From: Chara braunii
Taxonomy: Eukaryota > Streptophyta > Charophyceae > Charales > Characeae
Direction of reading: 5' to 3'
Length of the DNA stretch: 64,000 bases
NCBI GenBank assembly: GCA_003427395.1
Contig: BFEA01000295.1
Coordinates: forward strand, 336,004-400,003
Shown: positions 9,869 to 21,586 of the stretch, one piece after another
Layout of the letters: each line of letters begins with the position of its first letter
Numbering within the stretch: position 1 is the stretch's first letter
Notes under the pieces: model-generated
Database searches by the model: none
The model's input: only the letters and a program-made list of their open reading frames with translations
Told to the model about the DNA's origin: nothing
Translations under genes and position numbers: made by a program

Positions 9869-11562
9869 TCTCTCTATGCTAGGCAACCGCCAAGGCGGTT
9901 GAGAAACACACCCTGTTCTGCACCCTGCACAGAATGGGAGGTACACAGGTTCCGACCTGTGGTGACAGTCAACCCTTATGGCCATGGAGACAAGCTCCAT
10001 CATCCATGGCCTGACGAAAAGTCAAGAGGTTTGACTTTCACGGTTGCCACAAACATCAACGCCAAACTATAAAAATCAACAAGCAAAATCACGCAGTAAA
10101 TAAATAAGCATCCCAATACCTATATATTAAATTAGAACTCGAGATAAGGTAAAGGGGGGAATGTAAGTCCATCAGGTATGCAAATCGCGCAACACATGGT
10201 TGTCATTCTCACTGTCTCGAAAGTAAAACTCGTTTACCAAGCTCCAGAATACTAACCTACATAAAACACAAACACATACGAAAGCCACATTGTCATACAC
10301 CAATGTGGTCAACTTTACTATTCTCTGTAACTCACACCACGCCTTATACACTCAAACCCCAACCGTTATCAAACTTTCCATAAAAACCCATCAATTCTTT
10401 ATAATGATCATTAAAAAAAATCTGGTTAAAACCTTCAAAGAAACATATCAAATCTCAGGGCTAAGGCATCAAGCTGAGATACAAGTCTAAGCAAAGTTAT
10501 GTCGTGAGCCGACGAGTCGGCGATCAACTAACCGACCTATTATCAAAGATAAAAGAAGACGGTCCTCGTAGGATCGAGTTGAATTAGTCACATCTTGATT
10601 CAAAAACGACCAAGAAGGACCTGTTACACAACACAGGTCAAATCCCAAATACTTGAACTTTAAGTGTACGGAGAATAAATCCCCATATCACATCTTACTC
10701 AAAATCTCGTAAGACTAGATCTCAAATTTATCTCTCCAATGGTCCTCAAAGAAATAAGGAAAATTTTGGCAGCATTTCCCCTACACAGGGTGAATCGCCA
10801 AAACTTATCCTACCTGAATATAATCTAACTCTTTAAAACTAGTAAAATTTTGAGTAGCGCTTCCCGTAGGAAAAATGTCTTTTCAGAATTTAGACGAGGC
10901 TAAATATATAATTCAGAAATAACTCTGACTTCTCAAAGTCAAATTTTGTCAAATTTTCTGATTTAGTAAAAATTTGGGCAGCACCTCCCATAGAAAAGTA
11001 GGCTCCCCAGATTTTAACTAAGCGAGATATAAACTCATACAAAACCTGAAGTATGAAAGTTAAAATTTGACTAACTCCTTGGTTTTGTAGAAATTTCGGC
11101 AGCGCTTCCCGTAGGAAAAGTAACTATCCAAAATTTATATAGAGCCAAGTAAAATAAAAGATCCCAGAAAATGTGAGAACTTGGTCTAAGTAAAATAAAA
11201 TTAACTTAGAAAATGCAGGAATTAAACTAACTCCTATAGCTCCAGCACATGACGAGCACTAACAAACTACCCTATTAAGCAATAGAAGTAGACAAAACTT
11301 TAAACAAAAGACTATGCTTTGCAAACAAACATGTCATGTCAACAACTCATTCAACCAGTTCAAAACAAGGGTCCGTTCATCCAAAGTGTTCATCTTACGC
11401 TTGTCCTGATCTGAGAAACATAAGTCATGTATCTTACTTAGTTGATTAACTTTCCAAGTTGTTATCAATCAAACCCCCTGCAATCCTCAACACACTAGCC
11501 TAGACTATTCTCACAATGAAAAGAGTCAGACTATTGTCAACAAGCAAATCTGACTGACTTAG

Positions 11563-12540
11563 CAAAGCGACCGGATCAGTCAGGAGGACCTCATCTCCAA
11601 CCCCATTCCAATGTCTTAGGCAAACGAGCAAAGCGACCGGATCATTCAGGAGGACCTNNNNNNNNNNNNNNNNNNNNNNNNNNNNNNNNNNNNNNNNNNN
11701 NNNNNNNNNNNNNNNNNNNNNNNNNNNNNNNNNNNNNNNNNNATTCAGGAGGACCTCATCTCCAGCCCCATTTCAATATCTTAGGCAAACATCAAAGCGA
11801 CCGGATCAGTCAGGAGGACCTCATCTCCAACCCCATTTCAATGTCTTAGGCAAACAACAAAGCAACTGGATCAATCAGGAGTTCCTCATCTCCAACCCCA
11901 TTTCAATGTCTTAAGCAAACAACAAAGCAGCAGGTATTGACCCCGACCCGTCTCAATGTCCAGACAATCAACAAAGCGGCAGCTCCCGACCCCGCCCCGT
12001 CTCAATGTCCAAAGAATCAGCAAAGCGGCAGCTCCTGACCCCGCCCCGTCTCAATGTCCAAGCAATCAGCAAAGCGGCAGCTCCTGACCTCGCCCCGTCT
12101 CAATGTCCAAGCAATCAGCAAAGCGGCAGGTCGTGACCCGGCCCCGTCTCAATGTCCAAGCAATCATCAAAGCCGCAGGTCCTGACCCCGCCCCGTCTCA
12201 ATGCCCAAGCAATCAGTAAAGTGGCAGGTCTTGACCCCGTCCCGTCTCAATGTTCATGCAATCAGCAAAGCGGCAGATCCTCACCCCGCCACGGCTCAAT
12301 GTCCAAGCAATCAACAAAGTGGCAGGTCCTCACCCCGCCCTGTCTCAATGTCCAAGCAATCAGCAAAGCGGCAGGTCCTGACCCCGCCCCGTCTCAATGT
12401 CCAAGCAATCAGCAAAGCGGAAGGTCCTGACCCCGCCCCGTCTCAATGTCCAAGCAATCAGCAAAGCGGCAGGTCTTGACCCTGCCCCGTTTCAATGTCT
12501 AAGCAATCAACAAAGCGGTTGGATCAGTCTGAAGGACCTC
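11563..12540. repeat. Minisatellite in LTR copy B (64-bp then 49-bp units)
   Basis: Units of about 64 bp (AAAGCGACCGGATCAGTCAG type) up to about 11930 pass into about 49-bp units (AAGCAATCAGCAAAGCGGCA type) to about 12500. The array lies at the position held by stem-loop arrays in copies A, D and E. The 49-bp unit contains a GCGG...CCGC hairpin. An N gap (11658-11742) interrupts it. Protein frames across it are repeat artefacts. Confidence 0.9.
11658..11742. other. Assembly gap (85 N)
   Basis: Run of N inside the minisatellite; its true size is unknown. Confidence 0.99.
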
Positions 12541-13185
12541 ATCTCCAGCCCCATTTCAAATCATCGCAGACAGACATCGTGGATTTTTACGACAGTCAGA
12601 TGACTTAATCATGCATAGTAGATTCCCCTTCTGATTCAGTTAAAATTTTGAATTAAAGTCAAGGAAATATATAAAATGTCAAAACTCAGTCAAACTGAAT
12701 GAAGCGTAGTATAGATAAGGGTATACGGGATCCTAAGGGAGATCGCGTCGGCCTACCTCAAAGTTCCCTGCCTCTAGGGTCCCGCCTGAACCTCAGCAGA
12801 GCTCCCTCAATCGGTGGGGCGAACCTACCACAGAGGCCTTGGCACGGATTACGGGTTTCAATCCCGCCTGCCGCCTTCTTCTCGGGACTAGAAGGAGAGA
12901 GACTCAGTCGCTCAGATACAAGAGAGGTGCTCTCAGACTCGCATCAGAGGGCCTTGATTTCTTCACTTGCCTGAGGGCCCGCAATGATGGCCAAGTACGT
13001 AGTATGTCGGTCAACGTGTAGCCAAAATGTAGTACGATCATCAACTTTGATGAACCTTCAAGACGCAGCGGTAAACCCGTTACAGACTCTGATTACTTCC
13101 CTCGATTGCAGCGTCGTTTCCCTTGGCCAAGCTGCCACTACTAAGTCTAAATTGTCGTTACGCAGCCTGATATAAGTGCATTTAA

Positions 13186-13209
13186 ATAGAGAACACCCCC
13201 GTGCTCTAT
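13186..13209. repeat. LTR hairpin ATAGAGNAC / GTGCTCTAT (copy B)
   Basis: ATAGAGAAC 13186-13194 pairs with GTGCTCTAT 13201-13209 with one mismatch around a C-rich loop. Equivalent hairpins sit at 27549-27572 (copy C, perfect 9 bp), 56771-56798 (10 bp) and, shorter, 55629-55658. Confidence 0.6.
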
Positions 13210-13405
13210 CCAAAATCGAGAATAAGACACAACAATATCCCCCAGAACCTGCACGCACAGCAGCCGTGCGCAGCAGCCCATCAGACAACACAAATTGGAT
13301 CTCGCGCTAGGCAGAAGTTTGTCTATTTGTGTGCACAATAAAAAAAATGTACAGTGACTGTCTCCCACCAACAACTAGGCTTACACTCTGACCTTCTTCA
13401 ACAGT

Positions 13406-14065
13406 TCACAGCAGCGGCAATACACTTTTGCACAAGCTCCCTCCATTTTGCAGGCCGAGCACACACCGACTCTACCGCTCCTTTGTCATAAGCGGACTCT
13501 CAGTATCTCTACTAAGCCCGCCTCAGTCAGACCCCCAGCTCAACCCTGCGGCTGAGGGAGCCATTTATAGTTTAGAATGCACAACTTTCACTCTTAGACG
13601 CATGTAGTCTACAAGGCTTGGCTTTGTAGGCCGCTGATGAACTCCTTCTCCGGGATAAACTTCAACAACAAGGCCTGAGCAAATCACAGTCCTGCCTCGA
13701 TCGCTGCATCCGCACTCTCAGTTGGCCATAAGCAGCACTCTGCTTTGCAGTTGCAGCCACACTTCAACTGCTCAACAATAGTGGTTCTTAGAAACACAGC
13801 GGTAGTGCTGATAGAGAATACGGTAGCAATAGATCAAGAACACTGGCACAGTGCTGCAGTGGCGAGTTGAAAAAACTATCGGCCTGTCTGCCTTCGTCTA
13901 AACCAACCATTCCACCAACTAGGAATAACCACGCACTACACCCACCTAATCAAGAAAGAACTCTCAATATATTCATCTTGACTATGACCCAGATTGGAGT
14001 TTATTGCACGATCGTGCAACCTTGTGCCATAGTTATGTGTGCACAGTCATCCCTTACCTTTCCCG

Positions 14066-14103
<38 letters not shown>

Positions 14104-16267
14104 GGTCCGACCGTAATTCCCTCCAGTAATTAGTGCATCTTGTCATACTACCGGTCAGGTTACTAGTAGTGAAAATAACAATAAAAAACTTTGAGGCGGC
14201 GGGAAAGTGGCCATCATGGTCATGGTTACGGATGTCGGGCAAGATGGCAACAGCGGGGAAGTGCAAATTGATCACCGTCACAGACACGTGATTCCCTCAT
14301 GCGCTCACCAGTGTAAAATGACAATGAATCTTCCGCCGAAACTTGGAAAAATACATCGTGCGTCTATGCTTTCTTCCTCTCCGACACAACCCCCGCAACT
14401 CATTTCAAGCAGGTTGTTGCCCCATCGCCAAATCTGGCATGACCAATCAATTACTAGTGTGTGTCCCCCCACTGCCCAAGTCTATAAAAGAAAAGGTAAG
14501 GTATGAATTTCCCTCTCATTTTTCTTCTTCCTTTTCCACTTTTTGGCTCCTCTGCGCACTCTCTTTCTTTTCCTCCTTTTAATTCTCCTTTACTCTTTCC
14601 TTTCCCTCTTCCACCTCGTCCGCTGCACAACCTGTGTAAGATGCCCGTTTGGATCGCTCTTACCCCCACGTAGCCATAAGCAAGGCTGAGTTTGGACAAC
14701 ACCGACAAATTTAGCCACAACGTTAAGCAGTGATGGACGCCGTCCCGCACGAAATCGATCCCAACCTCCTTGAAGTTCTCCTTTTTACCTTCAGTTTTTC
14801 TCCTCCTTCTATTTTTTCCTTCTCTTCTCCTTCTTGACGTCTATCTTTCTCTTCTCCCGTCGCCTCTCCTTTGCTCCACCACGTACCTGGCCGGTAATGG
14901 TGACTAGATGCCAAATGTCTGTGGAAGGAACAGAGCCTGGAAGACGAAGACTGCTTTAAAATGAAGAAGGAAAGTGTGACGAGGAAAAACATGTTCTGTC
15001 ACGAACGAAATCAACCATTCATCACGGACTCAATCGTGATGACATCCAACAAGATATAGGAGCGGGTGTGCCAGATAGCTTCAAGACGATGAACGCAGTC
15101 CCGAAGTTGTCCATGACGAGGGTGACCGCAACAAAACAGAGATGAGGGCAATGATCATCACAAGCGAGGGGACCACCTAACCAAAAAGGGGGCGACAAAC
15201 TCTGAAACAATCATATGCAGGTGCGTCGTTCCACTACTCACCAATATGTGTAAAATGAGAGTGAATCTTCTGCTAGAACATGGGAAGATACACCCCATTA
15301 CTCACCCGCGCAACTCTAAACCACCTAACTGCCAAAACGAAGCCCCAAACATGGAATCTGACGATGCCATCGTGCTCACCATCCCCCAAAACCCCAGTAC
15401 AGGCTTATATCCCTCCCGATTCCATCGGGCCGATTCCATCGGGAATCAGATGTGATCTTCGTCTTTAGCGCTCGTTGTTGCTCGTATATCTCGCAACTCC
15501 TATTACTGATCCCAGCCAACTCACTACTCGAATGTGAAATCTGATTCTACCATCAGATTTACCATGCCTCAAAACCCCGATTTCAAGCTTTACTTCGCTT
15601 GATTCTGTTAAGGAATGGGCGAGTTACGATCTTTTCCCTCGTGCCGTAGCTATTATCCGCCATCTCCACGCGCAATACTTTCCCTCTGCAGCGCCAGAGT
15701 CAGCCACTAACTTCAATTTCTGACCCCGCCACCAGATTCGTCATTACCAAAAATATAGGAAACGAACCTGCATTTGCCTATTTCCGTTGAGGAACGGACG
15801 TAACACCTTCTTCCCCCCTCACCATTCCCGTTTCTTTCGTCTTCGTCATTTTTCCCATTTTTCTCCTCCCCCGTCTTCTGTTTGACGTCAACCCATTTTT
15901 CCCTTCTTCGCTCCCTTTGCCTTCGACTTCCCCTAGCCAGCATTGTCCCGCTAGCAGCCGACCCGATAGGCTCGTGATCAGAAAGCAAAAGAATCTTTTG
16001 CCCTTTTGTTGTGCACCAAGTTTCTCATTCTTGTTGAGCTCCTCTTCGGACCTTTATGCTCCCTTCCAACAGATGTGCTGCCCCAGCCAACTCCCCGCCA
16101 TACAATGTTTTTGCTTGGATCGGACATGCCGCAAGGGCCTGCATCTTGGATCGAGCGGCAGAGGCAAAGTCCCTGTCCTCACGAAATAGGTAAAATAAAA
16201 TGAAGTAAAATAAAATAAAAATAAAAATAGTGGTATTTCAGCTTGCAGCGCAAGCTCCCACTCACCC
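13406..16267. other. Unassigned region, part possibly LTR U3
   Basis: The first 450 bp is CTG/CAG-rich like the U3-side of copy D. A (CT)n tract is at 14069-14100. A segment of about 50 bp at 14304-14357 is repeated at 15237-15292 (CACCAGTGTAAAATGA type). Polypyrimidine stretches at 14510-14620, 14775-14880 and 15800-15910 give only low-complexity frames. No gene is supported. Confidence 0.4.
14069..14100. repeat. (CT)n microsatellite
   Basis: Sixteen CT dinucleotides. Confidence 0.95.
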
Positions 16268-16735
16268 ACCTTCAGTGAAGTTCGAGCTCAGGTCTGCATT
16301 TCAACAGTTCGCAGATCTACCAACTGAGCTGGGCTAGCTGGTTCCATGCCCGAGCGTGGAATCAACTGCAGGGGTACATGCCAATCTTTTCTGTGCCGTT
16401 CCAGTTTGAACAGATGTCCCAAAGGACCACCCTGCGGGAATGGGCATGGGATATCATCATTGGACTGATTGATCCTACGTAATCGGGACTGTAGTATTTC
16501 ACATAACTGCATCATGTGGCATTCGAACTCATATTTGTATTTCCACAGTTCAAGGGTGTGCCACCTGAGCTAGACCCGCAGGTTCTGGTCCCACATGCCT
16601 GTTCAACAGTTCATAGGGGTCCCACTGAGCTAGGCCCGCCGGCAGCAGTTCCTACAGGCCTATTTTCAGCAGTTCGCGGGTGTACCAACTGAGCAAGGTC
16701 CGCAGCCGCTGGTCCCACAAGCCTTCTCACACCCA
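16268..16735 (-). repeat. Array of tRNA-derived (SINE-like) units
   Basis: Read on the minus strand, four units carry a polymerase III box-A match: AGCTCAGTTGG (about 16320-16331), TAGCTCAGGTGG (16561-16572), TAGCTCAGTGG (about 16626-16637) and TGCTCAGTTGG (about 16691-16702). Two also have a box-B-like string at tRNA spacing; the best is GAGTTCGAATGCC at 16518-16530, about 44 nt from its box A. Each is preceded by a shared GGGACCAG...GCGG string. Acceptor stems do not pair, so these are tRNA-derived repeats or degraded tRNAs, not working tRNA genes. Confidence 0.6.
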
Positions 16736-16739
16736 CCCC

Positions 16740-17599
16740 TCTCACTTTTCACAACAGGCTAAGGTGAACACGCGGTATACCCCCTGGCCATGGTTGCCCA
16801 GGCTTCCACCACCCCGCGGGTCCTGGTGCAGATCTTGGCAATAATAACTAATATTCAAATGAGAACTTTGAAGGCTGAAGTGGGGAAGGGCTTCATGTGA
16901 ATCCGCTGCTGGGACAACTTGCCGCACAGCCAACACTGCGGCAGCCTCCCATTGGCGCCCCCTGGCCCTGCCAGCTCAGGCATAGTTCATCATCTTACGT
17001 GTCCCAGCGGGCACGCTCACACTCAAACCTGTCACAGCAAACCGTGGTTGGCGGATGGTGCGCCCGCAGCGACCCCCGCCACCAAGGTTTTTTTCCGCCT
17101 CGTGGGCTAATTACCTACCGGCTCGCATGCACGTTGAACTCCCCGGTCCGAGTATGAAGACGGACAGACAGAGGAATTTTGCCATCATGCAAGACACGCT
17201 GGAACCCGAGCGGGCCTGTCGAAAGAGGCACGTGATCAAGGTCCTCGACTGCCATAACGACCACCCGTGTCTGGCAAGGTAGTAGCCGAGCCAGGTCCAT
17301 GGTGCCCGACGTCGGTCTAGGACTTGGTCACGGGGTCAAAGATAACCATAAAATAAAAGTAAAATAATAAAATTAATAAAACTAAGAACAAATGCGAGGA
17401 AACAAAAAAGTAACGGGGGCAAGGGGCCCCACGTCCCGCTGGCCTGTGACGCCATGCACACCCAGATGGCGCATGGTTGCTCCTTGCCGTCAATACCTCG
17501 CGTGCTCTGCTCACCCGGGCAAGGACTCAACTCTCACCCGCGAGTGCGCCGTCAACTTCGGACGAGGTCGCATCGGCGTGTCTTACAAAAAGCACGCCA
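16740..17599. other. Unassigned moderately GC-rich region
   Basis: Short frames on both strands with no recognisable domain. An AT-rich patch lies at 17345-17395. Confidence 0.35.
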
Positions 17600-17642
17600 A
17601 ATACCCTTGTAAGAGTATTCAAATACCCTTGTAAGGGTATTT
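17600..17642. repeat. Two adjacent AATACCCTT palindromes
   Basis: AATACCCTTGTAAGAGTATT (17600-17619) and a 22-bp version (17621-17642, arms AAATACCCTT and AAGGGTATTT) lie back to back. The same palindrome occurs at 1904 and 2212. Confidence 0.8.
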
Positions 17643-17975
17643 AGTACGACAGTCCTCCTGGACCCTATTAAGCGACGTCCCCGTCGCTTTGGGTGTCCAA
17701 ACTAAATATTGTTTAAACATAGCCGTAAGGAAATGTATACAGTAACTTTCTAAACATAATTGATTTGGCTAAAAACGGCCATTCAGTTATATCGACTTTG
17801 AGCCTCAATTCATCGGGATAACTTGGCAAACAGTTAAAAGTATTATTTAATTCCTGACCAAAATATGGATCTACAACAGTCAAATAATCGGCTAAGCACT
17901 GACACGCTTCAACCTCTAGTTCAACAAAGTGGATGAACCCACTTTCAACCAGTTATAATCACAGACAGGAAATAG
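17643..17975. other. Unassigned AT-rich spacer
   Basis: Nothing recognisable on either strand. Confidence 0.35.
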
Positions 17976-18072
17976 ATGGAGTGGCTCAACAGGCAGAACC
18001 TCAATTCTGGTGGTTCTCTTACCACTGTCAGGATAGAGGTTCTGTTCAAAAGCCTTATCTTAAAAAAAAAAA
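17976..18072 (+). mobile_element. Possible tRNA-derived SINE with A-tail
   Basis: TGGCTCAACAGG (17982-17993) fits the box-A consensus. GGTTCTGTTC (about 18038-18047) is a poor box B, 56 nt downstream, longer than the usual 44. The block ends in 11 A (18062-18072). Because an adapter sequence follows directly, no target duplication can be checked and the A-run could be an artefact. Confidence 0.35.
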
Positions 18073-18091
18073 AGATGTGTATAAGAGACAG
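18073..18091 (+). other. Tn5/Nextera mosaic end, library adapter in the assembly
   Basis: AGATGTGTATAAGAGACAG is the exact 19-base mosaic end used in Nextera tagmentation libraries. It is flanked by A-runs on both sides. A chance 19-base match is very unlikely, so this is residual adapter and marks a possible false join. Confidence 0.95.
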
Positions 18092-18739
18092 GTATAGGCC
18101 ATAAAAAAAAAAAGAAAACAAATGAAAACGAGACAAGTGCAGGAAAAAAAAAAGAAGAAAAAAAAAAACAAAGTCATACTTGAAGACTACACCATTCCCG
18201 GTCCCTTTGAACGGTATTTTATTGCGCCGAGCACCGAAATCATCCTATGATAAAAACAAAACTCAACTCTATCATGGGTTTAGAACTCAAGATCTGAAAA
18301 CTCACACGATGATCATTCATACTCAACTCATTTACACACCTTTCTTTAAACTCTTCCTCAAGAGAACACCCAATTGTGGAAAAATCAGACATCTCATTCT
18401 TAAGGCCAACCAACAAGGTTCGCCTGATTGACCTTATTACCCAGGCCACAAATTTACCTCATGGGTTGGGCCCCGGTAAGCCCAACCTCACAGGTCATTT
18501 ATTGTCACACACAGATGGGCAGGGGTATTCATTAAGCCTTTAAAACAAATAAATGAAATCCATACCTTTTGCCCATAAATCCTACTTTTAAAGTAGGGTC
18601 TTTCATTTCCGTAACACACTTTGTCCATCCCATTCATAAGCTTTGCGTAATAAGTAAGTTCTTGTAATCTTTCCTCCAAATAAAAACTCAACGTGTTTAC
18701 TTCTCAAAATTCCACATTTGTTGACAACGTCACTTTCAA
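18092..18739. other. Unassigned region after the adapter
   Basis: A-rich tracts to about 18171, then AT-rich DNA with short frames on both strands and no recognisable domain. Confidence 0.35.
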
Positions 18740-19655
18740 CATAGACTAAAGCCAAGTGGAGGGTCCAAGAATCAGGTGGGTTTCCCTGCCGCATACGACA
18801 CCCCCATTAGCTATTAGTCAAAACTTAGTCTTTATAATCATGAAAATCACTGTCGCAGACTAGACCGCTTGTAACCCATAATAAGTTAAGTGAAGGGTCC
18901 CAGAATCATGCGGGGTTCCCTGCCGCAGATGATGCCTTCACCGACTATTATGTGATTAAGTTAAGCGAGGATGCTGATTCTGGCGGTTATTTCCTTACCC
19001 TCTGCCGCACACAAAACCATTTGTGACTCACAACCAAAGGCCAGTCATCAGGGGTCCCAGAATCAGGTGGGTTTCCGTGCCACAGACGACGCCCCCACCG
19101 ACAGCTGAGAACCAACAGAATGATTCTGGCGGAGGATACAAACTCTTACCTTACCCTCTGCCGCACACAAAATCATCTGTGACTCACAACCAAAGGTCAG
19201 TCATGTGGGGTCCCAGAATCAGGCGGGTTTCCCTGCCACAGACGACGCCTTCACCGGCAGCTGAGAACCAACAAGAATGGAGTTGCCGATTCTGGAGGAG
19301 AATAAAAAAAAATTTACCTTACCCTCTGCCGCACACAAAACCATCTGTGACTCACAACCAAAGGCCAGATATGAGGGGTCCCAGAATCAGGCGGGTTTCC
19401 TTGACGCAGACGACGCCCCCACCGGCAACTGAAAACCAACAGAATGGAGTTCCCGATTCTGACGGAGAATAAAAAAAATCTTACCTTACCCTCTGCTGCA
19501 CACAAAACCATCTTTGATTCACAACCAAAGGCCAGACATGAGGGGTCCCAGAATCAGGCGGGTTTCCCTGCCGCAGATGACGCCCCCACCGGCAGCTAAG
19601 AACCAACAGAATGGAGTTATCGATTCTGGCGGAGGATAAAACTCTTAGTAAATCT
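18740..19655. repeat. Six tandem units of about 141-168 bp
   Basis: Units marked by GGGTCCCAGAATCAGGCGGG recur at about 18753, 18894, 19051, 19207, 19375 and 19542. Each holds a CCGCAGACGACGCC block, a CACCGGCAGCTGAGAACC block, a GATTCTGGCGGAGGA block and a CCCTCTGCCGCACACAAAAC block. The first units are the most degraded. The frame at 19023-19472 is a repeat artefact. Confidence 0.9.
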
Positions 19656-20512
19656 CTTCTTCCAAAAATAACCACTTAGGCTGCCCTCAGGCATAACCTC
19701 TCTCTCATTTGTAACTCAATATAACATTTGAACTCTTTGAGTCTCCCAAAAATATCTCACTGATAATCACTCTTTCTTCATTGTATCGAACCCTCTTTGG
19801 TTCGGGCACACTTTTCAAGATTTATCACATTTCTCGTCCACACTTTTAACTCTTCTTTCCCGTATGCCAACTAACATAAACATAGAGAAACCCACAAAGT
19901 CACAATGGTGAGAGTGATAATGACAAGCAGGACGCACACGAATCTGTAATCTGAGAGGATCAAAACCTCATACAAAAATAATTCTCTAAAGAGATCCAGA
20001 CTATCTCGAGTTTCAAATTATGACAAATCTCAAACCATCACCAATCAAGATCTCAATCAAGAACAAATGACCTTGTATAGCATACCCTACAGGTCATAAT
20101 TGACTGATATACACAAAATGATCCCAAGTGTTATCGTGGAGATGATTGAGTGTCAAACGTACGGACAACCTATCCAAAGTAGTCCTCCACTTGTGTGTTA
20201 CCAAAACTGAAACAAAGCCTAGAAAGTAGATAGTCGGATCCAGTACGTTCGTACAATCCCATAAAATGAATGACCCACACTCGAAATCAGGATTATATAC
20301 AAGGTGAATCTCATATATCATCGGAAAGTTCATAGACTCAGCCTTAACGGCAATGCAGAAAAGATAGTCGTCTAGTAGTCTAGCAACTGGGTCTTTCGTA
20401 CTGTCACAACACTTCAAATGTCTATGTGTAAGTCATCTGAAAGTATTGACGCGACTTTACCTCTTTCTTGTCATAGATGACGGTAACTACTAGGAGAAAA
20501 AATATTTTTTGT
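19656..20512. other. Internal region of the minus-strand retroelement, no recognised domain
   Basis: Lies downstream (minus strand) of the gag pseudogene. A 107-codon minus frame (20094-20417) has protein-like composition but no protease or polymerase motif that I can identify, so I leave it uncalled. Confidence 0.35.
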
Positions 20513-21586
20513 CTAAGGCAACCGATGTCCTTTTTCGACTCTATCTTTCGCTTTCTTGCATTCGCGAGGAGTATGACCGACTTTCCCACAACAACCACAT
20601 ACAATCTTCGACCACTGTTCTCATCGCCTGCTATTCTTTCGCCCTGTCCAATTTGCAGTTGATGATGCCTCCTTATCATCACACTCCTTTATGGTATCAG
20701 ATGCAGGGGGAGGTAGGTCTATACCGGCTTCTTTGTGACTCCCTTGTTTTTCTTTCCTCTTTCTGCTTGAGACGTCAATCGTCCTTTCACAGGTATGAGC
20801 CGTGACATTCCCCACTTTAGTTTGCACCTCCTTTCTCTCAACATGTAACTCTTTTCTCTTGTCTTCACCCCACTTATGATTTCGCTCGGTCACCTTAGTG
20901 TCCTTCTGAAATCCACTTTTCAAACCCTCAGAGGTGTCATTTGCAAAAACATTTGTGATTCTACCATACTCACCCTTTTCACAATCCTGCGACTTCTTTC
21001 TTTTTCTTGTTTTACGCAGAGTATGACAAAGGTGCTGATCGAAATCCCCTTGTACAAAATTCTCTCGAATTTTGTTCCATATGAGTTTTCCTTCTGTCCT
21101 GCGAATTAGATCTCGCTGCTCTGCATCCGAAAAGTTCATAAGGAAGACAAAACACTTGTCATATTCAGATAACGCCCAAACTTTGCGGGAAACACGTTCA
21201 TACTCAGCCAAAAACTGCCTCACTGACACATACCTGAACCAATCTATCTTCTCAAGATCGTCCTTGGTTAGTTTTTCCTCACCTAACCGGTACGTTTCCT
21301 ACATGACATTATGAAACTTACTCCATGATGATCCCGCTCTTCTAATTAACCCACTGACTTCCTCCTTTAAGTCTACATGGATATACTTTATAACCTCTTT
21401 TAGCATCCGCTCCTCATTCTGCTTGCAGTAGGACGCTATTTGCCCAAACTTATCAAGGAAGTAGGAAGCACGATAGCCTCTGAAGAACTTGATCTCAACC
21501 TTGGGTAGGTTGTCTCGCTCCCAATCTCACAGATCCAACAAATACGCGAGTTTATCAAACCCAATCGTCTCTTGCGAACCTTCCAT
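20513..21586 (-). pseudogene. gag: gag polyprotein pseudogene with CCHC zinc knuckle
   Basis: A single minus-strand frame runs from ATG (21584-21586) to TAG (20513-20515), 358 codons, broken by three stops: TGA at codon 20 (21527-21529), TAG at codon 96 (21299-21301) and TGA at 20621-20623. The middle has the helical, aromatic and charged pattern of capsid proteins (for example FLAEYERVSRKVWAL, encoded near 21190-21215). The C-terminal third is Lys/Glu-rich, as expected of a nucleocapsid linker, and ends in a perfect CX2CX4HX4C knuckle, CGCCGKVGHTPREC (20558-20599). Gag packages the element RNA. It lies about 1.85 kb inside the primer site of LTR copy C and in the same orientation, so it is probably that element's gag. 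Confidence 0.7.

Larger units (their letters stand above)
8769..13405 (-). mobile_element. Long LTR, copy B, inverted relative to copy A
   Basis: From 8769 the sequence matches copy C (from about 23512) in order and orientation. The match runs through the terminal GC-rich block, the AT-rich blocks, the tandem array and the 12770-12990 module, up to CACAGCAGCGG at about 13405. Its terminal ~45 bp (the TGTCGAGCGC end) is missing, so it is truncated at the 3' LTR end. A 436-bp insertion at 9429-9864 is absent from C and A. Copies A and B together form a large imperfect inverted repeat around 8.6 kb. Confidence 0.75.

Noticed and set aside
12152-12603. Frames of 68-92 codons with repeated SKQSAKRQVLTPPRLNVQ
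   Set aside because: Translation of a 49-bp minisatellite whose period is not a multiple of three; all three frames are open by repetition.
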